Shown here: positions 6,585-15,261 of the stretch, piece by piece | How the letters are laid out: each line of letters starts with the position of its first letter | Numbering within the stretch: position 1 is the first letter of the stretch | Source: Bacteroidales bacterium | GTDB lineage: Bacteria; Bacteroidota; Bacteroidia; Bacteroidales; F082 | Direction of reading: 5' to 3' | Assembly: GCA_017461665.1 (NCBI GenBank) | Contig: JAFTXI010000038.1 | Coordinates: 1 to 64,000, forward strand | Length of the DNA stretch: 64,000 nt | The notes under the pieces: generated by a model | Told to the model about the DNA's origin: nothing | What the model saw: only the letters and a program-made list of their open reading frames with translations | Database searches by the model: none | Position numbers and translations under genes: made by a program

Positions 6585-7634
6585 ATGAATAAAACTCATA
6601 TCAATATTATTGATAATCTTGCTGATGGCAATGGCTTGAGTAAGGAAGAGTGGATGTGTCTTCTAACATCATTGGATTTTGAGGAACGTCAGTATCTTCA
6701 TGATAAAGCTGTTGCTGTTGCTAAAGAGCATTACGGCAATGGAGTTTTTGTCAGAGCTTTGATAGAGATTAGTTCTTATTGTAAAAACAATTGTTATTAC
6801 TGCGGCATAAGGTGTTCTAATACAAACGCACAACGTTATCGACTCTCGAAAGAAGAGATACTAAATTGTTGTGGAGTGGCTGCTTCTTTTGGTTTTAACA
6901 CTTTTGTTCTACAAGGTGGTGAAGACCCGAAACAAACTCCAGAATGGATCGTTGACGTGGTAAAATCAATACGAGATTTATATCCTGATAAAGCTATCAC
7001 ATTATCTGTTGGAGAATGCACAGAGGAAGCATATAAGGCTTTTAAAGATGCCGGCGCAAATCGTTTTTTGCTTCGTCATGAGACGCGTAATGATGCGCAT
7101 TATTCTCATCTTCATCCTTCAAATATGAGTGCAAAAAATCGTAGAGAATGTCTCTTTACTTTAAAAAAATTAGGATTTCAAACAGGCAGCGGAATGATGA
7201 TAGGAAGTCCGGGGCAGACCGATGAACACTTGTATGAAGATATAAAATTTTTGGAAGAACTTAATCCGCATATGATTGGCATAGGTCCATTCGTGCCTGC
7301 AAGTAATACCCCTTTTGAAAAAGAAAGTCGTGGTAGCGTAGAAAAGACGATATTGATGTTGTCTTTATTAAGACTTCGTTTTCCGAAAGTATTGTTACCG
7401 GCGACGACGGCATTGGCGACTTTATGTCAAGATGGAATGGAACGCGCCATTCTCGCAGGTGCTAATGTGGTGATGCCTAATGTGTCGCCTCTTGAACAAC
7501 GAAAAAAATATTCTATTTACGATAACAAAAAAAGCACAGGGGCAGAGTCGGCTCAACAATTGAGTCAGCTTGAACAAAGACTCAATGCCATAGGTTATCA
7601 TATTGATTATACACGTGGTGATTATAAATATTAA
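6585..7634 (+). CDS. hydE: [FeFe]-hydrogenase maturase HydE (radical SAM)
   Basis: This 349-residue radical SAM enzyme of H-cluster biogenesis has its 4Fe-4S/SAM motif as CKNNCYYC (CxxxCxxC) near residue 68, within EISSYCKNNCYYCGIRC. The glycine-rich SAM region (VLQGGED) follows, and GIGPFVPASNTPF is characteristic of HydE. HydE acts on a cysteine-bound iron-carbonyl-cyanide synthon made by HydG. It is the first gene of a tight hydE-hydG-hydF cluster, 17 bases ahead of hydG. Length is normal for the family. No hydrogenase structural gene (hydA) is present in the window. Confidence 0.93.
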   Translation: MNKTHINIIDNLADGNGLSKEEWMCLLTSLDFEERQYLHDKAVAVAKEHYGNGVFVRALIEISSYCKNNCYYCGIRCSNTNAQRYRLSKEEILNCCGVAASFGFNTFVLQGGEDPKQTPEWIVDVVKSIRDLYPDKAITLSVGECTEEAYKAFKDAGANRFLLRHETRNDAHYSHLHPSNMSAKNRRECLFTLKKLGFQTGSGMMIGSPGQTDEHLYEDIKFLEELNPHMIGIGPFVPASNTPFEKESRGSVEKTILMLSLLRLRFPKVLLPATTALATLCQDGMERAILAGANVVMPNVSPLEQRKKYSIYDNKKSTGAESAQQLSQLEQRLNAIGYHIDYTRGDYKY

Positions 7635-7650
7635 TGATAAAACAACAAAC

Positions 7651-9069
7651 ATGTACAATATAAAATCACAAATAGCAGAAGAATTCATCAACGACGAAGA
7701 GATTCGTTCAACGATGGAATATGCTCGTGAAAACAAACAAAATCACGAACTTATTAAATCAATTTTACAGAAAGCAAGAGAATGTAAAGGTCTTACTCAT
7801 AGAGAGGCTGCACTTTTGCTTGAATGTGACGATGTCGAGATTATAAATGAAATATTCAATATCGCTCGTGAGATAAAACATAAATTCTATGGAAACAGAA
7901 TAGTGATGTTTGCTCCTTTATATCTCTCTAACTATTGCGTAAACGGTTGTGTCTATTGCCCTTATCATCTTAAGAACAAGACTATACGTCGTAAGAAACT
8001 TTCGCAGGAAGAGATACGTCAGGAGGTCATTGCCTTGCAAGATATGGGACACAAACGTCTTGCTTTAGAGGCGGGAGAACATCCTGTGGAGAATCCTATT
8101 GAATATATATTAGAAAGCATAAAGACTATCTATAGCATAAAACATAAAAACGGAGCTATTCGACGCGTCAATGTCAACATCGCTGCAACTACAGTGGAGA
8201 ACTATCGTAAGTTACGTGATGCAGGTATCGGAACTTACATCCTTTTCCAAGAGACATATAACAAGAAGAATTACGAGGCTTTGCATCCGACAGGACCAAA
8301 GAGCAATTATGCTTATCACACTGAAGCTATGGACAGAGCGATGCAAGGTGGAATCGATGACGTTGGTATTGGTGTTTTATTTGGTTTAGAGACATATCGT
8401 TACGATTTTGTTGGTCTTCTTATGCATGCCGAACATCTTGAAGCGACATACGGCGTTGGACCTCATACTATCAGCGTGCCTCGTCTGTGTATGGCAGATG
8501 ATATTGATACAGCGGACTTTAAAAATGCAGTGCCGGATGACATATTCTTTAAGATTGTAGCGATAATAAGAATAGCAGTTCCTTATACAGGTATGATTAT
8601 CTCTACGAGAGAAAGTGAGAAGAGCCGCGCTCGCCTCTTAGAACTCGGTATCTCGCAAATCAGTGGAGGCTCGCGCACCAGCGTCGGTGGTTATGTGACG
8701 CCGGAACAAGAAAGCGAAAACTCAGCTCAGTTCGATGTGGCCGACCATCGTACCTTAGATGAGGTGGTGGGATGGCTCCTCGACCTCGACCATATCCCAA
8801 GCTTCTGTACCGCTTGTTATCGCGAAGGAAGAACAGGCGACCGTTTTATGTCGCTGCTCAAAAGCGGTCAGATTGCAAACTGCTGTCTGCCTAACGCCTT
8901 GATTACATTGAAAGAATATACTAACGACTACGCTTCCCCAGAAGTAAAAGAGAAAGCGTTCGCTATGATAAAACGTCTGCTTGATACAGTGCCTAACAAG
9001 AAAGCTCGCGCAACAGCAGCGAAATATTTAGATGCCATCGATGAAGGAAAAAGAGACTTCAGATTTTAA
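7651..9069 (+). CDS. hydG: [FeFe]-hydrogenase maturase HydG (tyrosine lyase, radical SAM)
   Basis: The 472-residue enzyme cleaves tyrosine to give the CO and CN ligands of the H-cluster. The N-terminal radical SAM motif is YCVNGCVYCPYH (CxxxCxxC). The C-terminal auxiliary Fe-S cluster motif is CTAC followed by a Cys near SGQIANCC. An in-frame start at 7603 overlaps hydE and gives a non-conserved leader, so the ATG at 7651 is chosen. The gene lies 17 bases after hydE. Confidence 0.93.
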   Translation: MYNIKSQIAEEFINDEEIRSTMEYARENKQNHELIKSILQKARECKGLTHREAALLLECDDVEIINEIFNIAREIKHKFYGNRIVMFAPLYLSNYCVNGCVYCPYHLKNKTIRRKKLSQEEIRQEVIALQDMGHKRLALEAGEHPVENPIEYILESIKTIYSIKHKNGAIRRVNVNIAATTVENYRKLRDAGIGTYILFQETYNKKNYEALHPTGPKSNYAYHTEAMDRAMQGGIDDVGIGVLFGLETYRYDFVGLLMHAEHLEATYGVGPHTISVPRLCMADDIDTADFKNAVPDDIFFKIVAIIRIAVPYTGMIISTRESEKSRARLLELGISQISGGSRTSVGGYVTPEQESENSAQFDVADHRTLDEVVGWLLDLDHIPSFCTACYREGRTGDRFMSLLKSGQIANCCLPNALITLKEYTNDYASPEVKEKAFAMIKRLLDTVPNKKARATAAKYLDAIDEGKRDFRF

Positions 9070-9076
9070 TATAGTA

Positions 9077-9099
9077 GAGACGTCACTCCGTGGCGTCTC
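9077..9099. repeat. Short GAGACG palindrome, variant of the dispersed family
   Basis: GAGACGTCAC and GTGGCGTCTC arms flank a 3-base loop between hydG and hydF. The outer arms match the dispersed hairpin family listed elsewhere in this window, but the inner CAATTACA part is missing. Confidence 0.5.
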
Positions 9100-9149
9100 A
9101 AACTATTAATTATATATTGTTAACTGTAAATTGTTAATTGTCAATTGAT

Positions 9150-10331
9150 ATGCAACGTTCAAATCGTTATCATATAGGAATATTCGGCAGACGTAATGTC
9201 GGGAAATCTACATTGTTGAATGTTTTATGCCGACAAGATGTCTCTATTGTTTCTGATGTGGCTGGTACTACCACCGACACCGTGTGGAAAAATATAGAAC
9301 TGCCCGAGATTGGTGCGGCTGTCATTGCCGATACCGCAGGTTTCGACGATATCGGAGATTTGGGTGTGATGCGTAACGAAAGAACTCGTCGCGCCTCGCA
9401 ACAGGTCGATATGGCTCTTATACTTATAAACGGCAGACCTGATGACACGACATACGAAATGACCTGGAGCGATTCTTTCATTAAGGCTGACATTCCGGTT
9501 ATTTATGTAATGACGAAATGTGACGCTGACACTGACTTTGACACCGACATTTACTTATGGAAGGCGGTGTTTAAACAGGATATTTGTTGTGTTTCTGCCA
9601 AAGAAGGTAAAGGAATTGATGTCTTGTTGGAAAAGATGGCTTCGCTTTATAAGAAAGATGACAATCTTGATGATATAACATATTCACTGGTTAAAAAAGG
9701 CGATGTTGTTATACTCGTGATGCCACAAGATGCTTCCGCGCCTAAAGGAAGATTGATTCAGCCTCAAGTTGTTACGTTACGAAATCTGTTAGATAAGCAT
9801 GCCTTGGCATTATGTTGTTCACCGGAAGAGTTGCCTGATATGTTGGAGACTCTTAAGACTCCTCCTTCGTTGATAATAACCGATTCTCAGGTTTTTGCTC
9901 AGGTGCAGGCTCTCACTCCAAAAGAGACGATGCTCACTTCGTTTTCCGTCTTGATGGCACGTCATAAGGGCGACATTGATGTCTTTCGTGATGGAGCCGA
10001 GGCATTACTCGCCTTGAATGAAAACGCGAAGATTCTTATTGCCGAGGCTTGTTCGCACATCCCGCAAAATGAAGATATAGGACGCGTGAAACTGCCTAAA
10101 ATGCTGCGTAAGAAATTCGGTGATGACATTCAGATAGACATAGTCTCAGGAAATGATTTTCCTGAAGATTTAAGTAAATATGATATTGTGATTCATTGTG
10201 GCGCTTGCATGTTTACGCGTCGTCATGTCTTGTCAAGAATAAGACGCGCCAAAAACCAAAATATTCCCGTCACCAACTACGGAATTGCGATAGCTGCGCT
10301 GACAGGAATATTGGATAAAGTGACAATATGA
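9150..10331 (+). CDS. hydF: [FeFe]-hydrogenase maturation GTPase HydF
   Basis: The 393-residue protein from the ATG at 9150 is the scaffold on which the diiron subcluster is assembled and passed to HydA. It carries the P-loop GRRNVGKST near residue 13, the G2/G3 region AGTTTDT and DTAGFDD, and a C-terminal cluster-binding region with CSHIPQNE and HCGACM. Most HydF proteins have HCGGC; here it is HCGAC. An upstream TTG at 9138 adds four residues translated from a repeat-like AATTGTCAATTG tract, so ATG is preferred. Confidence 0.92.
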   Translation: MQRSNRYHIGIFGRRNVGKSTLLNVLCRQDVSIVSDVAGTTTDTVWKNIELPEIGAAVIADTAGFDDIGDLGVMRNERTRRASQQVDMALILINGRPDDTTYEMTWSDSFIKADIPVIYVMTKCDADTDFDTDIYLWKAVFKQDICCVSAKEGKGIDVLLEKMASLYKKDDNLDDITYSLVKKGDVVILVMPQDASAPKGRLIQPQVVTLRNLLDKHALALCCSPEELPDMLETLKTPPSLIITDSQVFAQVQALTPKETMLTSFSVLMARHKGDIDVFRDGAEALLALNENAKILIAEACSHIPQNEDIGRVKLPKMLRKKFGDDIQIDIVSGNDFPEDLSKYDIVIHCGACMFTRRHVLSRIRRAKNQNIPVTNYGIAIAALTGILDKVTI

Positions 10332-10346
10332 TGTTAACGGAATAAA

Positions 10347-11756
10347 TTATTTATGTCCGTAACTGCTACCATCGAAACAGTGCATACAGATAGAATCTTT
10401 TGAAACACCGATAGCGTCGCGAATTGTCTCTATTGTATTGAACTTCAATGAATCGACGCCGATATGTTTTCTTAACATCTCAACGAGATTTGCATATTGT
10501 TTTGTGGTATGGTCGCTGTAATATTCCAAATTCTTATATGCGTCACCTTCTAATTCTTTTATGCAACGACGTGTAATCAGTTCCATATCGGTCTTTGAAT
10601 TGGAGAAGTTAAGGAAAGGACATCCGTATAACAAAGGAGGACAGCTGATTCTGATATGAACCTCTTTCGCGCCACATTCATAAAGCATCTTGACGTTGTC
10701 GCGAAGTTGCGTTCCTCGTACGATGGAGTCGTCGCAGAAAACGACTTTCTTGTCTTTTAGTAAAGAAGCGTTTGTGATGAGTTTCATCTTGGCGACGTGT
10801 TCTCTTTCTTCTTGAGTGACAGGCATGAAGCTACGCGACCAAGTCGGAGTGTATTTAACAACGCTGCGAACGTAAGGTATCTTCTTTCCATTGGAATAAC
10901 CGATTGCCATGCCGATGCCGGAATCAGGAATAGGAGCGACATAGTCAACATCAACGTCGTCCATTGCACCCATAGCGTAGCCTCCGTTGTAACGCATGTT
11001 TTCAACAAAAATATCGTCGTATGCTGCGGCAGGATAACCATAATAAATCCACATGAAAGAACACATCTGGCATTTGTTGGTCGGTGCTAACAACTGGGTA
11101 TAACCTTCTGGCGTGACCTTCATAATCTCACCAGGTCCGAGATATCTATCTGTGATATAACCCATGTTGACATAACTATGACTTTCTGTTGCAAGTGTAA
11201 AACCGTCCTCATCTTTTCCGATGACGATAGGAGTACGGCCGTAGCGATCGCGAGCAGCAATGATACCTTCATCGGTGAGAATCAACATTGAACATGAACC
11301 TTTTATCTTGTTGAAGACATTTTGAATGCCATCGATGAAGTCTTTGCCTTGTGTTATCAGAAGTGCAACCAACTCGGTAGGATTTGTATCGCCTCCGCTT
11401 AATTCGGCAAAATGTTGTTTGTTGTTAAGACATTCCAACTCAAGCTCTTTCAGATTATTGATACGTGCCACTGTGACAATGGCAAAACGTCCGAGATGCG
11501 AGTTGACGATGATAGGTTGTGCATCGGTGTCGCTGATGACGCCGATACCCATGTTGCCGTGAAACTTGGCTAAGTCAGAATCGAACTTTGTCCTGAAATA
11601 AGCTCCCTCAATATTATGGATTGAACGATAGAATGTCTTACCTTCAACGGTAGCAAGACCAGCACGCTTGGTGCCAAGATGTGAATGATAGTCAGTACCA
11701 TAAAAGAGATCCGAGATGCATGTTCTCTTTGATACTACACCAAAAAATCCGCCCAT
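10347..11756 (-). CDS. PurF-like protein lacking the catalytic N-terminal Cys
   Basis: This resembles amidophosphoribosyltransferase, the first enzyme of purine synthesis. It has an N-terminal class II glutamine amidotransferase fold and a C-terminal phosphoribosyltransferase domain with the PRPP loop VVFCDDSIVRGTQ. In active PurF a Cys follows the initiator Met. Here the protein begins MGGFFGVVSKRTC, with Gly at that place, so glutaminase activity is doubtful. The start at 11756 is chosen over 11792 because GGFFG aligns with family N-termini. Divergent PurF-like proteins with this start occur in Bacteroidota, as far as I recall. It may use ammonia or have another role. Confidence 0.75.
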   Translation of the reverse strand: MGGFFGVVSKRTCISDLFYGTDYHSHLGTKRAGLATVEGKTFYRSIHNIEGAYFRTKFDSDLAKFHGNMGIGVISDTDAQPIIVNSHLGRFAIVTVARINNLKELELECLNNKQHFAELSGGDTNPTELVALLITQGKDFIDGIQNVFNKIKGSCSMLILTDEGIIAARDRYGRTPIVIGKDEDGFTLATESHSYVNMGYITDRYLGPGEIMKVTPEGYTQLLAPTNKCQMCSFMWIYYGYPAAAYDDIFVENMRYNGGYAMGAMDDVDVDYVAPIPDSGIGMAIGYSNGKKIPYVRSVVKYTPTWSRSFMPVTQEEREHVAKMKLITNASLLKDKKVVFCDDSIVRGTQLRDNVKMLYECGAKEVHIRISCPPLLYGCPFLNFSNSKTDMELITRRCIKELEGDAYKNLEYYSDHTTKQYANLVEMLRKHIGVDSLKFNTIETIRDAIGVSKDSICMHCFDGSSYGHK

Positions 11757-11789
11757 TTTTCTGTAAATTATATTGTTTAAATTGAGCAG

Positions 11790-11797
11790 CAAAAATA
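11790..11797 (-). promoter_or_regulatory. Candidate -7 box for the PurF-like gene
   Basis: The minus strand reads TATTTTTG, matching TAnnTTTG, about 35 bases upstream of the start. Confidence 0.5.
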
Positions 11798-11843
11798 TAT
11801 ATTTTTAAGGATTTATCTAAAGAAATTTTAATGTTTTTTATCG

Positions 11844-11851
11844 TATATTTG
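11844..11851 (+). promoter_or_regulatory. -7 box for the S46 peptidase gene
   Basis: TATATTTG lies 40 bases before the ATG and matches TAnnTTTG. Confidence 0.55.
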
Positions 11852-11891
11852 CAAAAAATGAAATGAAAAATCTAAACAAATATTTATTTAT

Positions 11892-14030
11892 ATGAAAAAG
11901 TATCTATTAAGCATTATTATGTTTTTGGCTGTCTGTAATTTACAGCTGAAAGCTGATGAAGGTATGTGGTTACCTTACAATTTAAGCAATCAAAGTCTTT
12001 ATGAGATGCAACAACTTGGTTGCCAACTTACTTCTGAACAAATCTTCAATCTTAACCAACCGAGTTTGAAAGATGCTATCGTTCAATTCGCAAATGGATG
12101 TACAGGCGAACTCATCTCTCCTAACGGTTTGCTTCTCACCAACCATCACTGCGGTCTTGGTTACGTCCAGGCTCTCGCTTCTGTCGAACACGACTATCTC
12201 ACCGACGGTTTCTGGGCTTTGGATATGAAAGAAGAACTTTCTTGCGAAGGTCTTTATGTCTCTTTCCTCACTAATGTTGAAGACGTTACAGATTTAATCT
12301 TGGTTAATGTCACAACAAAAGAAACTCGCGATTCTATCGTCAACGCCAATATCAAAGCTGTCGCCAAAGAACGTAAAGGTGACAGAGACGTAAGAATTGA
12401 AATTGTTCCTTTTTATAGTGGAAATCAATATATTATGTTTGAATATGATGTCTATCGCGACGTCCGTCTCGCAGCTTGTCCTCCATGGGGAATCGGCAAA
12501 TATGGCGCCGACACCGACAACTGGACATGGCCTCGTCACAAAGGCGACTTCTGTATCTTCAGAGTTTATATGTCACCTGACGGAAAACCTGCTAAATACA
12601 GCGAAGACAATATCCCAATGAAATCGAAACACTATTTACCTATTAATATAAAAGGTGTTGAACAAGGCGACTACGCTATGATTATGGGTTATCCTGGCAG
12701 CACCGACCGATATTCGACAAGCCGTACAATAAAGAATATCATCGAGCAAGAAGGTCCTTCTATCATCGACTGCCGTACAACAAAACTCAACGCTTATCGT
12801 AAACACATGGACGCCGACCAAGAGGTATTCATCAAATACGCTTCAAAACAAGCAAGCGTTTCTAACTATTGGAAATATTATATCGGTCAAGTGAAACAGT
12901 TACAACGTAATCGCGTGTATGACAGACGTCTTGCTCAAGAAGAAGAGTTCAAGGCTTGGGTTAACGCCGATGCAAAACGTCAAGCTGAATATGGTGAAAT
13001 CTTCAATGGCGTCAATGAAAAATGGGAAATATTAGATAACATCAACAAGCCAATGACTTACCTCCGCGAGGCTGGCTGGAATGGCGGCGAAGCTGTTGCT
13101 TTCTCACGTAGATTCATTAGAATCAACAATCTCTTAAGAGAAAAGGCTGATAAAGAAGAAATTGCTAAAACAGCAGAATCTCTGAAAGCAAGCGCAGAGT
13201 CTTTCTATAAAGATTATGACATGGCTTTAGATAAAGACGTCACTATAGATTTGTTAAATCTTATCTACAAAGATATCGACGAGTTCCTTCCTTCAATGAT
13301 TGCTGAGATTGGTGCAGAAAACAACGGCGACTTCACAGCATGGGTTGAGAAAGCTTTTGAAAAATCTATCTTCGTCGATCAAGAGAGATTGGAGAAATGG
13401 TTAGCTAAACCTAAGAAGTTGGATAAAGATCCTATCTTCGCATTGACAATGAATATCATCGATGTTTATAACAATCAAGTTATTCCTTTGTATTATGCAG
13501 CAGCTGAAGCTGGCGACGAAGCAGAACGTCTTTACATGAAAGGTTTGATGGAGATGCAGACAGAACGTAATTTCTATCCGGACGCTAACTTCACCATGCG
13601 ACTCACCTACGGTTCAGTGGAACCTTACAAAGGCGCCGATGCTGTTAACTACGATTACGTAACAACAATGGACGGCGTGATGGCAAAATATAAACCTAAC
13701 AACTGGGAATTCGATATTCCTCAAGATGTTAGAGACTTATATGAGGCAAGAGACTACGGTCGTTATGCTGATGAAAACGGCGACTTGATTGTTAACTTCA
13801 TCACTACAAACGATATCACCGGCGGTAACTCAGGAAGCCCTGTCATCAACGGTAAAGGCGAACTCATTGGTCTCGCTTTCGACGGTAACTGGGAAGCAAT
13901 GAGCGGCGACCTCTCTTTCGAACAAAATGTTCAACGCACGATCTGCATGGATGCTCGTTATCTCTTATGGTGCATCGAGAAAGTCGGTAAAGCTCAAAAC
14001 CTCATCGATGAATTGACAGTTATTGAATAA
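11892..14030 (+). CDS. S46 family dipeptidyl-peptidase (DPP7/DPP11-like), periplasmic
   Basis: The 712-residue serine peptidase has a signal peptide (about residues 1-21) and the chymotrypsin-like active site split by a helical domain. The catalytic His is in LTNHHCG (near 85) and the catalytic Ser in GGNSGSPV (Ser647). The length matches Porphyromonas DPP7 and DPP11, which remove dipeptides from peptide N-termini for amino-acid fermentation. The segment FDGNWEAMSGD looks more like DPP11 (acidic specificity) than DPP7, but I cannot settle the specificity by eye. It has its own promoter and converges on trxB. Confidence 0.88.
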   Translation: MKKYLLSIIMFLAVCNLQLKADEGMWLPYNLSNQSLYEMQQLGCQLTSEQIFNLNQPSLKDAIVQFANGCTGELISPNGLLLTNHHCGLGYVQALASVEHDYLTDGFWALDMKEELSCEGLYVSFLTNVEDVTDLILVNVTTKETRDSIVNANIKAVAKERKGDRDVRIEIVPFYSGNQYIMFEYDVYRDVRLAACPPWGIGKYGADTDNWTWPRHKGDFCIFRVYMSPDGKPAKYSEDNIPMKSKHYLPINIKGVEQGDYAMIMGYPGSTDRYSTSRTIKNIIEQEGPSIIDCRTTKLNAYRKHMDADQEVFIKYASKQASVSNYWKYYIGQVKQLQRNRVYDRRLAQEEEFKAWVNADAKRQAEYGEIFNGVNEKWEILDNINKPMTYLREAGWNGGEAVAFSRRFIRINNLLREKADKEEIAKTAESLKASAESFYKDYDMALDKDVTIDLLNLIYKDIDEFLPSMIAEIGAENNGDFTAWVEKAFEKSIFVDQERLEKWLAKPKKLDKDPIFALTMNIIDVYNNQVIPLYYAAAEAGDEAERLYMKGLMEMQTERNFYPDANFTMRLTYGSVEPYKGADAVNYDYVTTMDGVMAKYKPNNWEFDIPQDVRDLYEARDYGRYADENGDLIVNFITTNDITGGNSGSPVINGKGELIGLAFDGNWEAMSGDLSFEQNVQRTICMDARYLLWCIEKVGKAQNLIDELTVIE

Positions 14031-14087
14031 TTTATAGTTAACAATGTACAATTAACAATGTACAATTAAGGTGTATGGATAAAAAAA

Positions 14088-14112
14088 GAGGTCGGAAATT
14101 TTTTCCGACCTC
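14088..14112 (-). terminator. trxB terminator
   Basis: A perfect 11-bp stem (GAGGTCGGAAA with TTTCCGACCTC) with a 3-base loop lies just past trxB. On the minus strand it is followed by seven Ts, so it terminates trxB. On the plus strand there is no T-run. Confidence 0.8.
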
Positions 14113-14138
14113 AATTGTTAATTATTAACTGTAAATTG

Positions 14139-15089
14139 TTAATTCTCCATAAGGAATCTTTCGACTTCCATGCCAGCCATTGCGCCTGTGCCGGCAGCGA
14201 TGATAGCTTGACGGAATGTCTTGTCTTGGCAGTCGCCAGCAGCAAAGATACCAGAGACACTTGTTGCTGTTGACTTAGGTTTTGTGATGATATAACCTGC
14301 TTCGTCCATTTCCAACTTATCTTTGAAGACTGCTGTGTTAGGTGTGTTACCTATTGCTTCAAAGAAACCATCAACGTTGATGGTGCGTTCTTCACCTGTT
14401 TTGCTGTCGAAGAGAACTGCGCCTTGCAATGTTGCCATGAAACCATCTACTTCGCCGAATAACTCTTTTGTCTGTGTGTTCCAAAGGACTTCGATGTTAG
14501 GAGTGTTTAGAACTCTGTGTTGCATTGCTTTAGAAGCGCGGAGCACGTCGCGACGTACGATTAAATAAACTTTGTTGCAGAGGTGTGAGAGATATGTTGC
14601 GTCTTCGCAGGCTGTGTCACCGCCACCTACAACAGCGACGTCTTTGCCTCTGAAGAAATAACCATCGCAAGTAGCGCAAGCTGAGACGCCGCCGCCCTTG
14701 AATTGTTCCTCACCTTTAACACCCAACCAGCGAGCTGAAGCACCTGTAGCAACGACGATGGTGTCGGCTAAAAGTTCATCGCCCATATCTGACTTCACTC
14801 TGAAAGGACGTGCTGTGGTATCTACTTCAACGATAGAACCCATGCGGAACTCAACGCCAAAACGTTCAGCTTGTTGACGGATGTCTTGCATCATCTGACC
14901 GCCGTGTACGCCTTGAGGATAACCAGGGAAGTTCTCTATTTCTGTTGTCTGCATCAACTGACCGCCAGTGATAGGACCTTCGTAGATAACGGTTTTAAGG
15001 TCGGCGCGGCATGTATAAATTGCTGTTGTATATCCTGCAGGACCTGAGCCGAGGATAAGACATTGTACTCTTTCTAAATTTTCACTCAT
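14139..15089 (-). CDS. trxB: Thioredoxin reductase
   Basis: The 316-residue flavoprotein transfers electrons from NADPH to thioredoxin. It has an N-terminal FAD-binding GSGPAGYTTAIY, the redox-active CATCDG near residue 141, an NADPH-binding GGGDTACEDA, and the C-terminal FAD contact GIFAAGDCQDKTFRQ. Length and motif order are typical. It is transcribed convergently with the S46 peptidase and divergently from the fucose operon. Confidence 0.96.
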   Translation of the reverse strand: MSENLERVQCLILGSGPAGYTTAIYTCRADLKTVIYEGPITGGQLMQTTEIENFPGYPQGVHGGQMMQDIRQQAERFGVEFRMGSIVEVDTTARPFRVKSDMGDELLADTIVVATGASARWLGVKGEEQFKGGGVSACATCDGYFFRGKDVAVVGGGDTACEDATYLSHLCNKVYLIVRRDVLRASKAMQHRVLNTPNIEVLWNTQTKELFGEVDGFMATLQGAVLFDSKTGEERTINVDGFFEAIGNTPNTAVFKDKLEMDEAGYIITKPKSTATSVSGIFAAGDCQDKTFRQAIIAAGTGAMAGMEVERFLMEN

Positions 15090-15121
15090 TGCTTTATAAT
15101 ATTATGTTAAATTTTCTTTTG

Positions 15122-15129
15122 CAAAAATA
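15122..15129 (-). promoter_or_regulatory. Candidate -7 box for trxB
   Basis: The minus strand reads TATTTTTG, matching TAnnTTTG, about 33 bases before the trxB start. Confidence 0.5.
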
Positions 15130-15174
15130 ATCTTTTTAGTGAAGTAAAACTATGAGTTGAGAAATTTATTTTAG

Positions 15175-15182
15175 TATCTTTG
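15175..15182 (+). promoter_or_regulatory. -7 box of the fucose operon
   Basis: TATCTTTG lies 80 bases before the fucI ATG. The roughly 75-base leader is unusually long for this window, leaving space for an operator, but I see no clear palindrome in it. Confidence 0.5.
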
Positions 15183-15261
15183 TGATTGCTTTGAAACAGA
15201 TATATTCACGTCTGTATTCTCAGTATCTAAGAAACATAGTAACTTAATAACTTAAAATAAT

